In this document: positions 8,091 through 15,456 of the stretch, one piece after another
Layout: each line of letters begins with the position of its first letter
Position numbering within the stretch: position 1 is the first letter of the stretch
From: Phytophthora quininea
Lineage: Eukaryota; Oomycota; Peronosporomycetes; Peronosporales; Peronosporaceae
Assembly: GCA_011947345.1 (NCBI GenBank)
Contig: JAAVTG010000652.1
Location: forward strand, 1-15,456
Direction: 5' to 3'
Length of the DNA stretch: 15,456 nt
Program-made: the position numbers and the translations under genes
Notes under the pieces: model-generated
The model's input: only the letters and a program-made list of their open reading frames with translations
Database searches by the model: none
Told to the model about the DNA's origin: nothing

Positions 8091-10700
8091 GGGGTCATTG
8101 TCTTCTTCTTCTCCATCCATGGCATCACAACCGTTGAAAAGGAAATCATCATCACTTGTGCTATCCGCGTCGCTGTCGGATAGCGCGCTTGGTGAAGAAG
8201 CTCTATCACTGTCGCTGCGCATATGTTCTGCATTAGCTATCGCTCTATCTGCTCCACAGTAATAGTCGTCGATGTGACTCATTATCTTCGCCACGAAGTC
8301 GCTGCGAGTGCATTCCCACTGTTCGTACGCATCGAGCCATAGGTGTTCGGAATCTGTCGCCGAACCTATTAGATCAGCCAGGCTACAGAAGGGCTTGAAC
8401 AGCACCAGCGACAGCACAGCACGCTTGTATCGAACGCTTTCTGGAGAGTGACTCGCAACATACGGAAGTCGGAATCCCTGAATGACAGGAACAACTTCAC
8501 GGTAACGCCTGCCGAGGCTGTGCGTGCGATGCAGTGGGTGCCCTGTGTGAAATGCTAATCTCTCCTTCCGCGTCGACTTGCCCTTCTTCCTGAAGTAGCT
8601 CATCGCGAATTCGTAGATGCTGACAGCCGCAAGCTGGTTGGGGCGGAAGACGTAATCGTCCAAAAAGGAGACGGCCTGGAAGCGTGGTGTTTCAGAGTCG
8701 CCGCTTTCATCGACAAGATAGCATGAATGCTCCTCCTCCGAGCAGAGTTGCCGCAGGATGTCGTGAAGGGGAATGTATGAGCACCTCGAACTTTCATAGC
8801 AACACGAGCCGCGGTACAAATACAGAGCCGCCAGCGGCCCAGCCACCTTCTGTCGGTTAGTCATGGCGTAGACCATTGATGCCACACGTTTCCTCGCCTT
8901 GGCAACTTCGTCGACGACCTGCGCTTGGGAGGCACTTTCGTCGTGGGCTTCTCGCTCCTGCCGTCGCTGAAACGAGGCCAGGGCCATCACTACTACCGAG
9001 TCCAGACGTTTCTGCTGCTTCGTCACGTACTTTGTGCAGTAGTGTATCCGATCTGCAATATCTCTTCCGCCAAACAGAACCTGTATATCGTGGTTGCACT
9101 TGAACGTGGCCATCATCTCGTAGTTAAACCCATTAACAAACTCGTGCGCCAGCTTTCGCTCAAGCGTAACACCAGCTAAATCAAACGACGTCTCCGGCGT
9201 ACGGATGCGAGGAATAGATATCTGCAATAGGAGTCATTCACCGCAGATTTTGACGTTTTGAAGCAGCTACTCGTGTGGGTCCACCAGTGCTGGTTTAGCA
9301 AAACCACCAATGCGGAAACCATATAATCCATGCCTTCGCGCCCCATCCGACGGTCAGCCGGCATTGGCGGCAACACTTCCATGAGGCGCGTCAGACCGTC
9401 GTTTTGGTAAGGATCATCGTCACTGGAGCAGGTTACCATCTGATACGCGTTCGCGTTCTCTAAGACCTCTCTCTATTGCGGCCGAGAAGCACTGCTGCTC
9501 ATTGGACCGCTCCTCAGCTCCTGCTGAACGCTTTCACGCTCATAGACAATGGCAGCAGCCTGGCCCTTTGTATCACGACAGATTGATTCCAGACGCGCTT
9601 CGTCGTCCATCTCCGCCGGAGTGAGCTCGTTTCGCCATGGCGGCCAGTGAGCGGGTCGGTTCTGGAGTAGAACGCTTCGCAATATGTGCTGCGAGCTAAA
9701 CTTTGTGTTACAAGCGCTGCACTGCAGCAGAGCGGGCTCTTTCACTGAGCGGTGCGCCTTGGAATGATACAGCCCGCGCCGTGGGTTCTGGCGAGCGCGC
9801 GCGGGTATGTCCAGCCCAACAAGATGGGCGTACGGGGCGTCGCAGTGTGAGCACGAGAGTCGTTCGACAGAAAGCGGCAGGCTGTTAGAAACGATGCTCC
9901 GCACGTAGGACTCTACGGTTTCCTTGAATTGCTCTCCGCCAGGTCCGCGCAGTAGGGATTCCAACTCGACTGTGCTCGACGGAGCGCCGCCTAGCCAAAT
10001 CAACATGTGTATGTGCAACGTTCCCCTTCCCTGTGTCTCGACCATGCCAAAGTACGCCCTTACATCCCGATCAAACCCGAGAAGGAGTTTCTCTGCTTTG
10101 ATGTCGGGTCGATCCCGAGCACATGCCTTATGAACACGTCCACACTTCGCATGAATAGACGCGCCGACGCACAGTCATTCCCGAGACTGGCCTCGCGTAG
10201 TTGGGCCTTCGATGGCATACTGGCGTCCAAGATGTCGAAGAGCGAAGCAATGGATGTGATTCCGGCGTAGTGGGCCATGACGAGAGAATTGTCGGTATTG
10301 GGCGTGAGGGTGATAAAAGAGATGGCTGTCCGAACCGTGTTTGGTAGGCGAATGCTTTTGTCTACACTTGGCACGCTCTGTGTTGCTACCCCAAACGGCG
10401 GCAGACGCGATCTCCACCGTTTTCAAGAATTTGTGCGCCACAGAGTCTTGTTCCGTGCGACCTGGCCACCTCCCGCGTTCGGCGGGCCCTATGGACTCAA
10501 ACCCGCTGAAAACGCCAGGGAACCGCAGGCAACGTATGGAAGTTTGTGTGTACATGTTTTTCATCGATATGCGGTCGAACGAAACCAGTGTAAAGAGCTC
10601 GTCTTCAGCGAACCGCCGCGCCGACAGCGTCGTGTAATGTTTCACGCACTCTTGAAGCGAGACCATAACTTGCCGCGACTCTCCTGGGTGGCCGCGCCCA
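8079..10700 (-). pseudogene. Helitron Rep domain (HUH endonuclease, Y2 type)
   Basis: This part holds the Helitron_like_N/Rep region in several frames. Landmarks in order: MVSLQECVKHYTTLSARRF (10666); FITLTPNTDNSLVMAHYAG (about 10318); DVFIRHVLGID (about 10130); the HUH motif in GRGTLHIHMLIWLGG (His codons 10013-10015 and 10007-10009); FKCNHDIQVLFGG (about 9103); and the paired tyrosines of IHYCTKYVTKQQ (first Tyr at 9039-9041, second four residues later). These make up the nuclease that nicks DNA and forms the 5'-phosphotyrosine link. After it come VAGPLAALYLYRG, YKRAVLSLVLFKPF and an acidic Ser/Asp tail ending near 8087, which leads into the helicase. An in-frame TAG at 9473-9475 and several one-base shifts interrupt the frame. 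Both catalytic motifs are intact. Confidence 0.88.
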
Positions 10701-11395
10701 AACGGAAACAGGTGGGGAACATTCTCGCCAACAAGTCGCCAGAGGCATCTCCAGATATTTTGTTCGAGCGCTTGACCAGAAATTCTCGGGTGTCGTTTTG
10801 GCGTGACGCTAACGGGTGCTCGCGCGAAAGCAGCTCCTTTGCAGCATCGGATAACCCGATCCGGCGTTCCACAACGCTTACCTCATCACAAGAATTCTCC
10901 ACCTGCCAAACGTCCGAATGGCCCCGGATGTCTTCGAGATCTTCGCGCACGCTGTCGTCGATGGCTCGGCCTTCATCTTGTATGCGCTCCAAAATAAGAT
11001 GTTCCAACAGCTCTGTATCGATCCCGTCGACCCAGACACCTTCGTTCCGAACAACGTCGCTGTAGAGACAATTGTTGCGCTTGTAAAAGTTGAATAGCGT
11101 CAGCTTCCGCGTTCGAATCTGGTGCATTTTCTTAACCTTCTCAACCTGCTCGTCTGAGAAATCGCCGACCATCGCAACTCGGAATGCATCGGTACTTGAA
11201 ATCGACCTCGGTAGCAGCAACACGGGAGGTGAGGGTGTGCAATCAAACGCTATACAATGCGACCGAATACAGCGATGCCGCCCGCCTCTCATCACACGAG
11301 TCATTGCGGCGACCGTGACCAGCTGCGTCATCATTCTCTCCGGCAACGTCAGGGACTGCAGGTCGTCCGGCAAGCCCCAACGAAAACCCCGTTCG
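10690..11395 (-). pseudogene. Helitron protein, DUF6570-like region
   Basis: The frame reads GFRWGLPDDLQSLTLPERMM, the usual opening of the DUF6570 region that precedes Rep in many Helitron replicases (N/G-x-L-P-x-x-L-x-x-L-T-x-x-E). It continues with HCIAFDCTP, VLLLPR, FRVAMVGD, then an Arg-rich motif, RTRKLTLFNFYKRNNCLYSD, in the place of the family's R-R-x-x-V...A-L-x-x-L...N-x-x-Y. An acidic region follows, then ARMFPTCFRLG, matching the F-P-x-L-F-P-x-G that leads into Rep. The frame stops at 10642, but sense passes to the next frame near 10690-10710 (FGRGHPGESRQVMVSLQE). Confidence 0.7.
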
Positions 11396-11885
11396 CAATA
11401 GCAAACTTCGGGATGCGCCCGCGCTCTATTTCTTTCAAGCAGGTTTTGCACACAGTAAACCAGGCCGTCAAGTGCCCTCCTTCACCGGTGTAACAGCGGA
11501 AGCTTTTCGGCGCAACCATAACATCGCGCAGGAAGGTCACACATGCTGGAGCTCTGTACCAATCCAGAAGAGCGCGAGGTAGGGTCCTGTCCAATTCTCC
11601 CAAACTACGCCTTATCTTGTTCATGAACATCCAGTCGGAGGCTTCTTTCCGTTCCGCCTCGCATCGAAGCACCAGTGCGTCGCACGCGACGCAGACACAC
11701 TCATCAAGACACTCTGGCCCCAGCGCCTTTTGTAGTCTTTCGAGAGCCTTCGCGCGGTCGGAGTCGCTGACAGGCTGCAGGCTGGAGGTCGTAATTCCCG
11801 CGTTAGGTTGCGTTTGCAGGCGCTCCCGATAGCAGCGTTGGCGAGTCCGTGCGTTTTCGGGTGGTGAATCGGATTGCCGGTGTCT
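11385..11885 (-). pseudogene. Helitron protein, basic helix and Cys-cluster segment
   Basis: The second frame begins after a TAG near 11890 and reads PPENARTRQRCYRERLQTQ, a charged Arg-rich helix like those seen at the N-terminus of many Helitron-encoded proteins. Next come a helix (RAKALERLQKALG), a Cys cluster, CLDECVCVACDALVLRCE, and later a second pair, CYTGEGGH...CKTCLKEIERGRIP. These Cys/His pairs are spaced as in zinc-binding modules found at the head of DUF6570-containing Helitron proteins. The frame shifts at the gggg/tttt run near 11382-11390, where AIANG passes to GFRWGLP. Confidence 0.6.
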
Positions 11886-12530
11886 CTAATGCGGGCTGCA
11901 CGGGCAAGTCTTCGGGCTGCGCGCGTATGCCGACATCTCACCATTTTCATGGCCAAAGCAGCAGTTGCACGAATGTCAATGTCATCGCTCACTTGTCTGC
12001 CACCGTGGGAAGCGTTGTCGATAATAGCAGCCTCAGCGCCGGTAGATTGTGCACCACGTGATCCGATGACATTCTCTATTTTATGGGCAGCGTCGAGGCG
12101 CCGAAGAAGACCTTCACTGTCGGACTCGTCATCTACGTCAGGGTTCGCTCGGGCGGATGCTGCTTCATGGCGCATGGTGCTGCTGCGTTGCACGGCCGCC
12201 ATCGCTGAGGCTGCGATAGCACGCACGTCCAACTCGTCGCCAGGATCGAACCTACTCGAAGAACCACTCTCTGGGAACGAGTTGCCATGAAGCGCTCTCT
12301 CCAGCTCGTAGGCAGTATCAAGATGCCGCAACAAGTCCTCGCTACCCGAGGCGTCGTTAGCACTATCATCTGTGGCCTCGTTGTGAGCTTGTTCAACAGC
12401 GCCACGGTGGCTACGTGCCATCGTTGACGAGGCGGCAGTACGGCGACCTTGGCCACGCCCACTCGATATGTTTTTCGGATGCTTTGCGTTCCCATGGCCA
12501 GCAGTCTCCCCACCCGTGTTCGCTTCTTAC
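11885..12530 (-). pseudogene. Helitron protein, N-terminal repeat region
   Basis: The frame with an ATG at 12421 is open upstream to a TAA near 12530, so the true start may be earlier. It holds a duplicated module. Each copy has a segment SE(D/G)LLR(H/R)LD(T/A)A(Y/H)(E/K)(L/I)E, then about 20-35 variable residues, then (D)(E/I)(L/D)(D/I)-R-A-(I/T)-A-A-(S/L)-A-M. Copy 1 is about 12343-12185 and copy 2 about 12118-11933, a period near 75-84 residues. A third, partial copy (RRTAASSTMARS) precedes the ATG. The modules look like paired amphipathic helices with acidic linkers. I know of no named domain for them. The frame then runs into a basic stretch (ARRLARAARIR), after which the protein shifts frame. 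Confidence 0.55.
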
Positions 12531-12566
12531 GCCCGCGCCCGCCTTGGCAACGGTCACTTGCCTCGT

Positions 12567-12732
12567 CGTCACAAGGAGATCCAGATCCACAGGAAACGCC
12601 GACCCCGTGAGAGACTCCAGCTCCACAAGCAGTTCCAGCGCCGCGAGAAATGCCAGCTTCACAAGAAACGCCAGCTCCATAAGAAACACCAGCCGCTGCA
12701 CAAGAAACTCCATTTCCACGAGAAACATCGCC
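12567..12732 (+). repeat. 18-bp tandem minisatellite
   Basis: About nine units follow the pattern CTYCAYAAGAAACGCCAG, with one unit of 21 bp and divergence toward the ends; the best-preserved units are 12620-12691. Because the unit is a multiple of three, more than one frame stays open: on the + strand a basic His/Lys-rich repeat (LHKKRQ), on the minus strand GAGVSC-like or LVELAF-like hexapeptides. It lies just 5' of the Helitron coding region. A minus-strand frame from 12771 (MNLTTPSDRNGRGG) crosses it into GGRGRKKRTRVGR, an NLS-like stretch, so it could be part of the Helitron N-terminus. Confidence 0.75.
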
Positions 12733-12889
12733 TCCCCGACCATTCCTGTCCGAGGGTGTCGTCAAATTCACAAATGAGGCAGCGGTCTATGGAAACTCAG
12801 TTGAGCTTGATGGCCCAGTGTTTCTAGAACAGGGACATGAGGACACTTCAACATGGTACAGCGTACCGTGCCGGGGAAGCGTGTTGGCA

Positions 12890-13165
12890 CCTGCCTCGCA
12901 GTGGTGGCGGCCGCGGTGGTGGTGGCGGAAGCAGTAACGGCGCAGCAGTAGCAACAGCAGGCGTAGAAATTACTAGGAAGCACCATCGTTTTCGTAACAC
13001 TTTATGTTAAAAATTAAAAAAAAGTTTGCAATGTATAGCTGTATGGACGTACCGCATCAGCGTATGGTGGCTAGCGCACATGCATGAGCAGGCGGATCGA
13101 TCGGTCGCAGGGTCGAGCAGGGGCACGAGCAGCAGGGGTGCGAGCGGGAGCGGGAGGGCGCTCCG
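12890..13165. repeat. Low-complexity GGC/CAG-rich and GAGC/GGGA-rich DNA
   Basis: 12903-12965 is rich in GGT/GGC and CAG/CAA triplets. 13084-13160 is an irregular run of GAGCAGG, GATCG and GGGAGC words, divided from it by an A/T-rich patch (12990-13030). No gene is supported. Confidence 0.5.
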
Positions 13166-13260
13166 GTGACGCCTCTGATTATTGTCGAATCAGCACATTT
13201 TTTTTTCTTAAATATTCGCCCTGTGACGCGTGTAGAATGGCACCATCGTTTGAGGCCGCT

Positions 13261-13490
13261 TAGTAAAAAGATACCGACGGAAATTCGGTATTTTGGCCCT
13301 TTGCTGTATCCATGCTCTTGCCAAGGACAACCGTGTCGCGCTTGTATAGTATAGTTTGCTCAAGTGTCATACACCGAAAATTCAAGTGTCTTACACCGAA
13401 AAACTGTGATTCCTCATGAAGTACCGATCAATACCGATGAAAATCGCTGGCGTCACGAAAAATGCCTGTAACGACAGTTCTGAAGAACTG
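13261..13490. repeat. Cluster of ACCGA motifs, direct repeats and two hairpins
   Basis: ATACCGA...TCGGTAT (13271-13277 with 13285-13291) is a perfect 7-bp stem with a 7-nt loop. A direct repeat, CAAGTGTCATACACCGAAAA at 13361-13380, recurs at 13383-13402 with one mismatch. Two more copies, GTACCGATC and ATACCGATG, lie at 13421 and 13431. A perfect 6-bp stem, CAGTTC-tgaa-GAACTG, spans 13475-13490. The density suggests subterminal sites of a mobile element or a regulatory array. It sits between the Helitron's 5' side and the ATG5 3' end. Confidence 0.5.
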
Positions 13491-13587
13491 CGAATATATA
13501 GTATCTATCAGCGGTAGTGAAAGGGTTAAGGGTCAGAATGGGCAGGCGAAATCAACCGTTGGGTAACGATAAAATAAACACTGTGGT

Positions 13588-13788
13588 TTGATCAAGATAT
13601 GTGTGTGCGAGCCAGATGATCGGAAGGTCTCGACTATTAGTAGTTCATGGGCTTCAGCCCGCCGGCTGCCCTGTGCTGCTCTTCTGCATCCTGAAGCTCC
13701 TGTCCATGCGCTTTATCAGCCACCAGAAAATGTGGAGACGATCTCAACGTTAGTGGTGCTTCAGCAGAGCACGAGAGGTAATATTTGA
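13588..13788 (+). CDS. Possible last exon of a convergent host gene (hypothetical)
   Basis: A 66-codon frame ends VLQQSTRGNI with a TGA about 45 bp from the ATG5 stop on the opposite strand, the spacing expected of convergent genes in a compact genome. The reading SARRLPCAALLHPEAPVHAL gives no family I recognise. Its ATG need not be the true start. It may equally be chance. Confidence 0.15.
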   Translation: MIKICVCEPDDRKVSTISSSWASARRLPCAALLHPEAPVHALYQPPENVETISTLVVLQQSTRGNI

Positions 13789-14033
13789 AGTGACCACAAC
13801 ATTTAAGGCGCCATCTTGCTGTTTGATAAGATCATGATCGTCGAGACAGCACCGCTACGTAGAGAAAGCCGTCGGCGTAGGCAAAGTTCCGATACAAAGT
13901 CACGATAGAGACGTGCGATGGGACTGGAATGCCGTGGACGACGAGCTGCAGCTTGTTTTCCGTGTCCGTTGTCGCTGACGCGAAGAGGTCTGGAATCAGG
14001 TAGTGCAACACTTTCAGCAGAGTTTTTCTTGGC

Positions 14034-14099
14034 CTGCCACAACAATTCCACAAACAGAATGGTTAGTAAATAGTTTCCTAGACCTACATTTAACCCAAC
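14034..14099 (-). other. ATG5 intron (66 nt)
   Basis: The proposed donor is GGTGC|GTTGGG, the acceptor TTGTGGCAG|GCC, with a TTTACTAAC branch motif about 30 nt before the acceptor. The phases agree (phase 2) only with this donor; the stronger-looking GGATG|GTGCGT would put the last exon out of frame. Without splicing, the frame stops at a TAA at once. Confidence 0.55.
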
Positions 14100-14550
14100 G
14101 CACCATCCTGCAACGGCGCGATTAGCATCTGAATTGCGGGTGCGTCATTGAGGTGCACCCGCAGCGGCAGATGCCTCAGCGTCGAGACCTCCCCGTCCAA
14201 ATGCAACTCGTGCGTCGCTGTGATGCTGGGCAACCTTGGTGTGTCAGCTTCCTCTCACAAGCAGCAAGCTGGTAGCAGATCAGTGAGAGCGTCATGGCGT
14301 CAGGATCTGCTCGCAGCCGAGGAGGGTGCTCGCTCGGACTCGACAGTTGCTGCTGTTTACGGCAAGGACAAGGACGGCTTCCCTGGACTGCCAGGACGGC
14401 AGGTGGGAGCCTCGCTTGTACTGTAGTGGAGCTAGTTCGTTCACCTTGCATTTTGCAGTTAAGAAGTCAAGTACACGTTGACTTCGCGGGAGTTCCAGCT
14501 CCCAATCCCTGTTAGCACCACAGTCGCCTCTTGATAACTCTCATAGTCAT

Positions 14551-14621
14551 CTATCAAAAGAAAATATATATAAGCCATTAGTACGTGAAGGTATCTGAAG
14601 TCCTTGTCAGAATTCACTTAC
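14551..14621 (-). other. ATG5 intron (71 nt)
   Basis: On the minus strand the donor is CAGA|GTAAGTG and the acceptor TTTTGATAG|ATGAC, with a TACTAAT branch-like motif and a T-rich tract between. Splicing is in phase 1 and yields NDYESYQEATVV after SIAQ, which keeps the ATG5-like sense (in other ATG5s this point reads N-x-F/Y-x-x-F/Y-W). Confidence 0.65.
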
Positions 14622-14729
14622 TCTGAGCGATGCTGGTCCAGATTTGGGTCTGTTGAGCTTCAGGCAGCGCCATCACGGATTTCGTCGACCCTGTCCTTAG
14701 AAAAGTGGCTTGCTTCAAGCTGTGCATAA

Positions 14730-14881
14730 TGTTGGAATTACTACGCACTCATGCACTTCAAGCTGCCACACAAACGGCAGTTGCGTGTTGAAATGATAGC
14801 AGCAGAGAGCGGACTTGAGCAGTCGCTCAGTTCAAGATTTAACAAGAAGGAATAACAAGTTGCTGTTTTGTATATTCAACA
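14730..14881 (+). repeat. 5' long terminal repeat of a Copia retrotransposon
   Basis: The segment starts TGTTGGAAT and ends ATTCAACA, giving the TG...CA ends with 5-bp inverted tips (TGTTG/CAACA) typical of LTRs. It is about 152 bp, short but within the range for Ty1/Copia elements. A primer binding site and gag follow directly. The 3' LTR is beyond the right edge, so the pair cannot be compared; the 5-bp target duplication should be CATAA (14725-14729). Confidence 0.72.
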
Positions 14882-14898
14882 GGGTTACGAGCCCAACG
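14882..14898 (+). promoter_or_regulatory. Primer binding site, complementary to tRNA-Met anticodon arm
   Basis: GGGTTACGAGCCCAACG begins right after the LTR. Its complement is an anticodon stem-loop of tRNA-Met type with one base different (a CAT anticodon would need TTATGAG). Drosophila copia primes with an internal fragment of initiator tRNA-Met in the same way. Confidence 0.55.
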
Positions 14899-14932
14899 CA
14901 CGACCTCTGAAGTACACAGCATTCTCGCAAGG

Positions 14933-15456
14933 GTGTCACCGTCGGACTCCGATGACAGTGGGAACGCCAAGCGACAGAAGTTTCGACTGCGTTCGTCGGG
15001 AACTCCGGTATGCTGGAGCGGCACGGACTGGAAGTTCTACAAGAATGAGATGATCAACGCATTTGAGAAGGATGGACTTGATGATCTTATCTTGCGCAGT
15101 GATGAATCAGCCGCCACAGCAGCCAAGGAAGGTGATGACGAGCAGAAGCGGACCAAGGATGAAGAACTTGAGCTCAAGAAGAAGCAAGCACAGATAAAAA
15201 TTCTAATACAAGGGTCACTATCGACTACTATTGCCAAGCAAGTGATGGGGGAAGTCGACGGGCACAGAAATGTGGGAAGAGCTTTTCACAATTTACGAAG
15301 GCAAGAATACCCCAGCGACGAAAGCCCAGAAGGTGTACCGCTTCCAGGGAGAAATGCACAGGATGCATTTGAAAGCTGGAGGTGGTGTAAGGAACCACTT
15401 GTACAAGATGTTCGACCTCTACGATCAGCTCAAGGAGTTGGATTCGCCGGTGAACG
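14933..15456 (+). pseudogene. Copia (Ty1) gag polyprotein, 5' part, running off the window
   Basis: Frame 2 reads SPSDSDDSGNAKRQKF, then CWSGTDWKFYKNEMINAFEK, an acidic/basic helical stretch, and TTIAKQVMGEVDG. It then passes to frame 3 for TEMWEELFTIYEGKNTPATK, VYRFQGEMHRMHLKAGGG and LYKMFDLYDQLKELDSPVN, to the right edge. W-x-G-x-x-(W)-x-x-(Y/F)-K, then W-x-x-L...Y, L...M, and V-x-x-H-L-x-x-(M/F)...L are the DUF4219/UBN2-type gag pattern of Copia elements. The protein packages element RNA into particles. The first codon of the frame-2 path is GTG (14933-14935) where an ATG would be expected. One frame change near 15257-15262 (a gggg-type run) breaks the frame. Protease, integrase and reverse transcriptase would lie outside. 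Confidence 0.75.

Larger units (their letters stand above)
6015..12540 (-). mobile_element. Helitron rolling-circle transposon, coding part (frame broken)
   Basis: Read on the minus strand, this span encodes the full order expected of a Helitron replicase: a variable N-terminus with repeats and a Cys cluster, a DUF6570-like region, the HUH/Y2 Rep nuclease and a PIF1-family 5'-3' helicase. Such elements transpose by rolling-circle replication. About eleven frame changes break the single long frame (near 11885, 11385, 10700, 10370, 10315, 10080, 9218, 8087, 7505, 7330 and 6575), plus one in-frame TAG at 9473-9475. The order and spacing of domains are undisturbed, with no large deletion. The element's 5' (TC) and 3' (hairpin plus CTRR) ends could not be fixed; they should lie above 12540 and below 6015. 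Confidence 0.88.
13832..14729 (-). pseudogene. ATG5: Autophagy protein ATG5, 3' half, interrupted by Copia insertion
   Basis: Three stretches match ATG5 in order. Exon 14729-14622 reads MHSLKQATFLRTGSTKSVM...QTQIWTSIAQ, equivalent to the helix-rich middle domain of ATG5. Its Lys (codon 14713-14715) aligns with human K130, the residue conjugated to ATG12. An exon of about 14251-14100 reads LRHLPLRVHLNDAPAIQ, the link into the second ubiquitin-like domain. Exon 14033-13832 reads TLLKVLHYLIPDLF, then LQLVVHGIPVP and FAYADGFLYVAV, the C-terminal UblB signature (H-G-I...Y-x-D-x-F-L), stopping at TGA (13832-13834). ATG12-ATG5 is the E3-like factor for ATG8 lipidation. The 5' part, including UblA, is absent: the upstream exon ends where a Copia LTR begins at 14730. 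Part of the region between 14251 and 14550 is unresolved. Confidence 0.78.

Noticed and set aside
10277..11065. 262-codon + strand ORF
   Set aside because: It is antisense to the DUF6570-like and Rep parts of the Helitron, has no recognisable motif and is Arg/Ser-rich as expected of a shadow frame.
12567..12732. CRISPR array
   Set aside because: Repeats are contiguous 18-bp units without unique spacers, and the context is eukaryotic.
12468..12827. Basic His/Lys-rich + strand ORF (119 codons) as a histone-like or DNA-binding gene
   Set aside because: Its basic character comes from translating the 18-bp minisatellite; the flanks are not protein-like.
14176..14451. 91-codon minus-strand ORF as an independent gene
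   Set aside because: It lies within the ATG5 region and overlaps the exon in another frame; it may include an unresolved exon or intron but shows no own domain.

Overview
The window reads as repeat-rich nuclear DNA from an oomycete (stramenopile; Phytophthora or downy-mildew type). This is inferred, not proven. The grounds are a Crypton-type tyrosine recombinase with a C-terminal GCR1_C-like domain, a Myb/SANT-like ORF of a kind common in oomycetes, a Helitron with a PIF1-type helicase, and short GT-AG introns of about 60-70 nt with CTAAC-like branch sites. Nothing looks bacterial.

Layout: (1) 1-2009, +: a Crypton, cut by the left edge, with its coding frame broken by three frameshifts. (2) 2153-2713, -: a small ORF with a Myb/SANT-like domain. 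(3) 2831-3548, -: a likely spliced gene of unknown function with two good short introns, and beside it a possible C2-domain fragment (3607-3858). (4) 4287-5144, +: an ORF with a possible 2-oxoglutarate dioxygenase-like fold whose metal ligands look altered, ending in a C2H2 zinc finger. (5) 5145-6014: weakly coding sequence, possibly the 3' flank of the Helitron. (6) 6015 to about 12500, -: a long Helitron replicase (N-terminal repeats and Cys cluster, DUF6570-like region, HUH/Y2 Rep, PIF1 helicase) broken by about eleven frame changes and one in-frame stop. (7) 12567-13500: an 18-bp minisatellite, low-complexity DNA and a cluster of ACCGA motifs, direct repeats and hairpins. (8) 13832-14729, -: the 3' half of a spliced autophagy gene, ATG5. 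(9) 14730 to the right edge, +: the 5' LTR, primer binding site and gag of a Copia (Ty1) retrotransposon.

The most striking point is the junction at 14729/14730. The Copia LTR begins inside an ATG5 exon, four codons before the lysine that aligns with the ATG12 acceptor lysine (human K130). The 5' part of ATG5 would lie beyond the element, outside the window.

A second theme is that reading frames break mostly by single-base shifts, often beside homopolymer runs, with very few in-frame stops. That pattern fits uncorrected long-read indels at least as well as neutral decay, so the elements may be more intact than they look. I found no tRNA, rRNA or CRISPR array.
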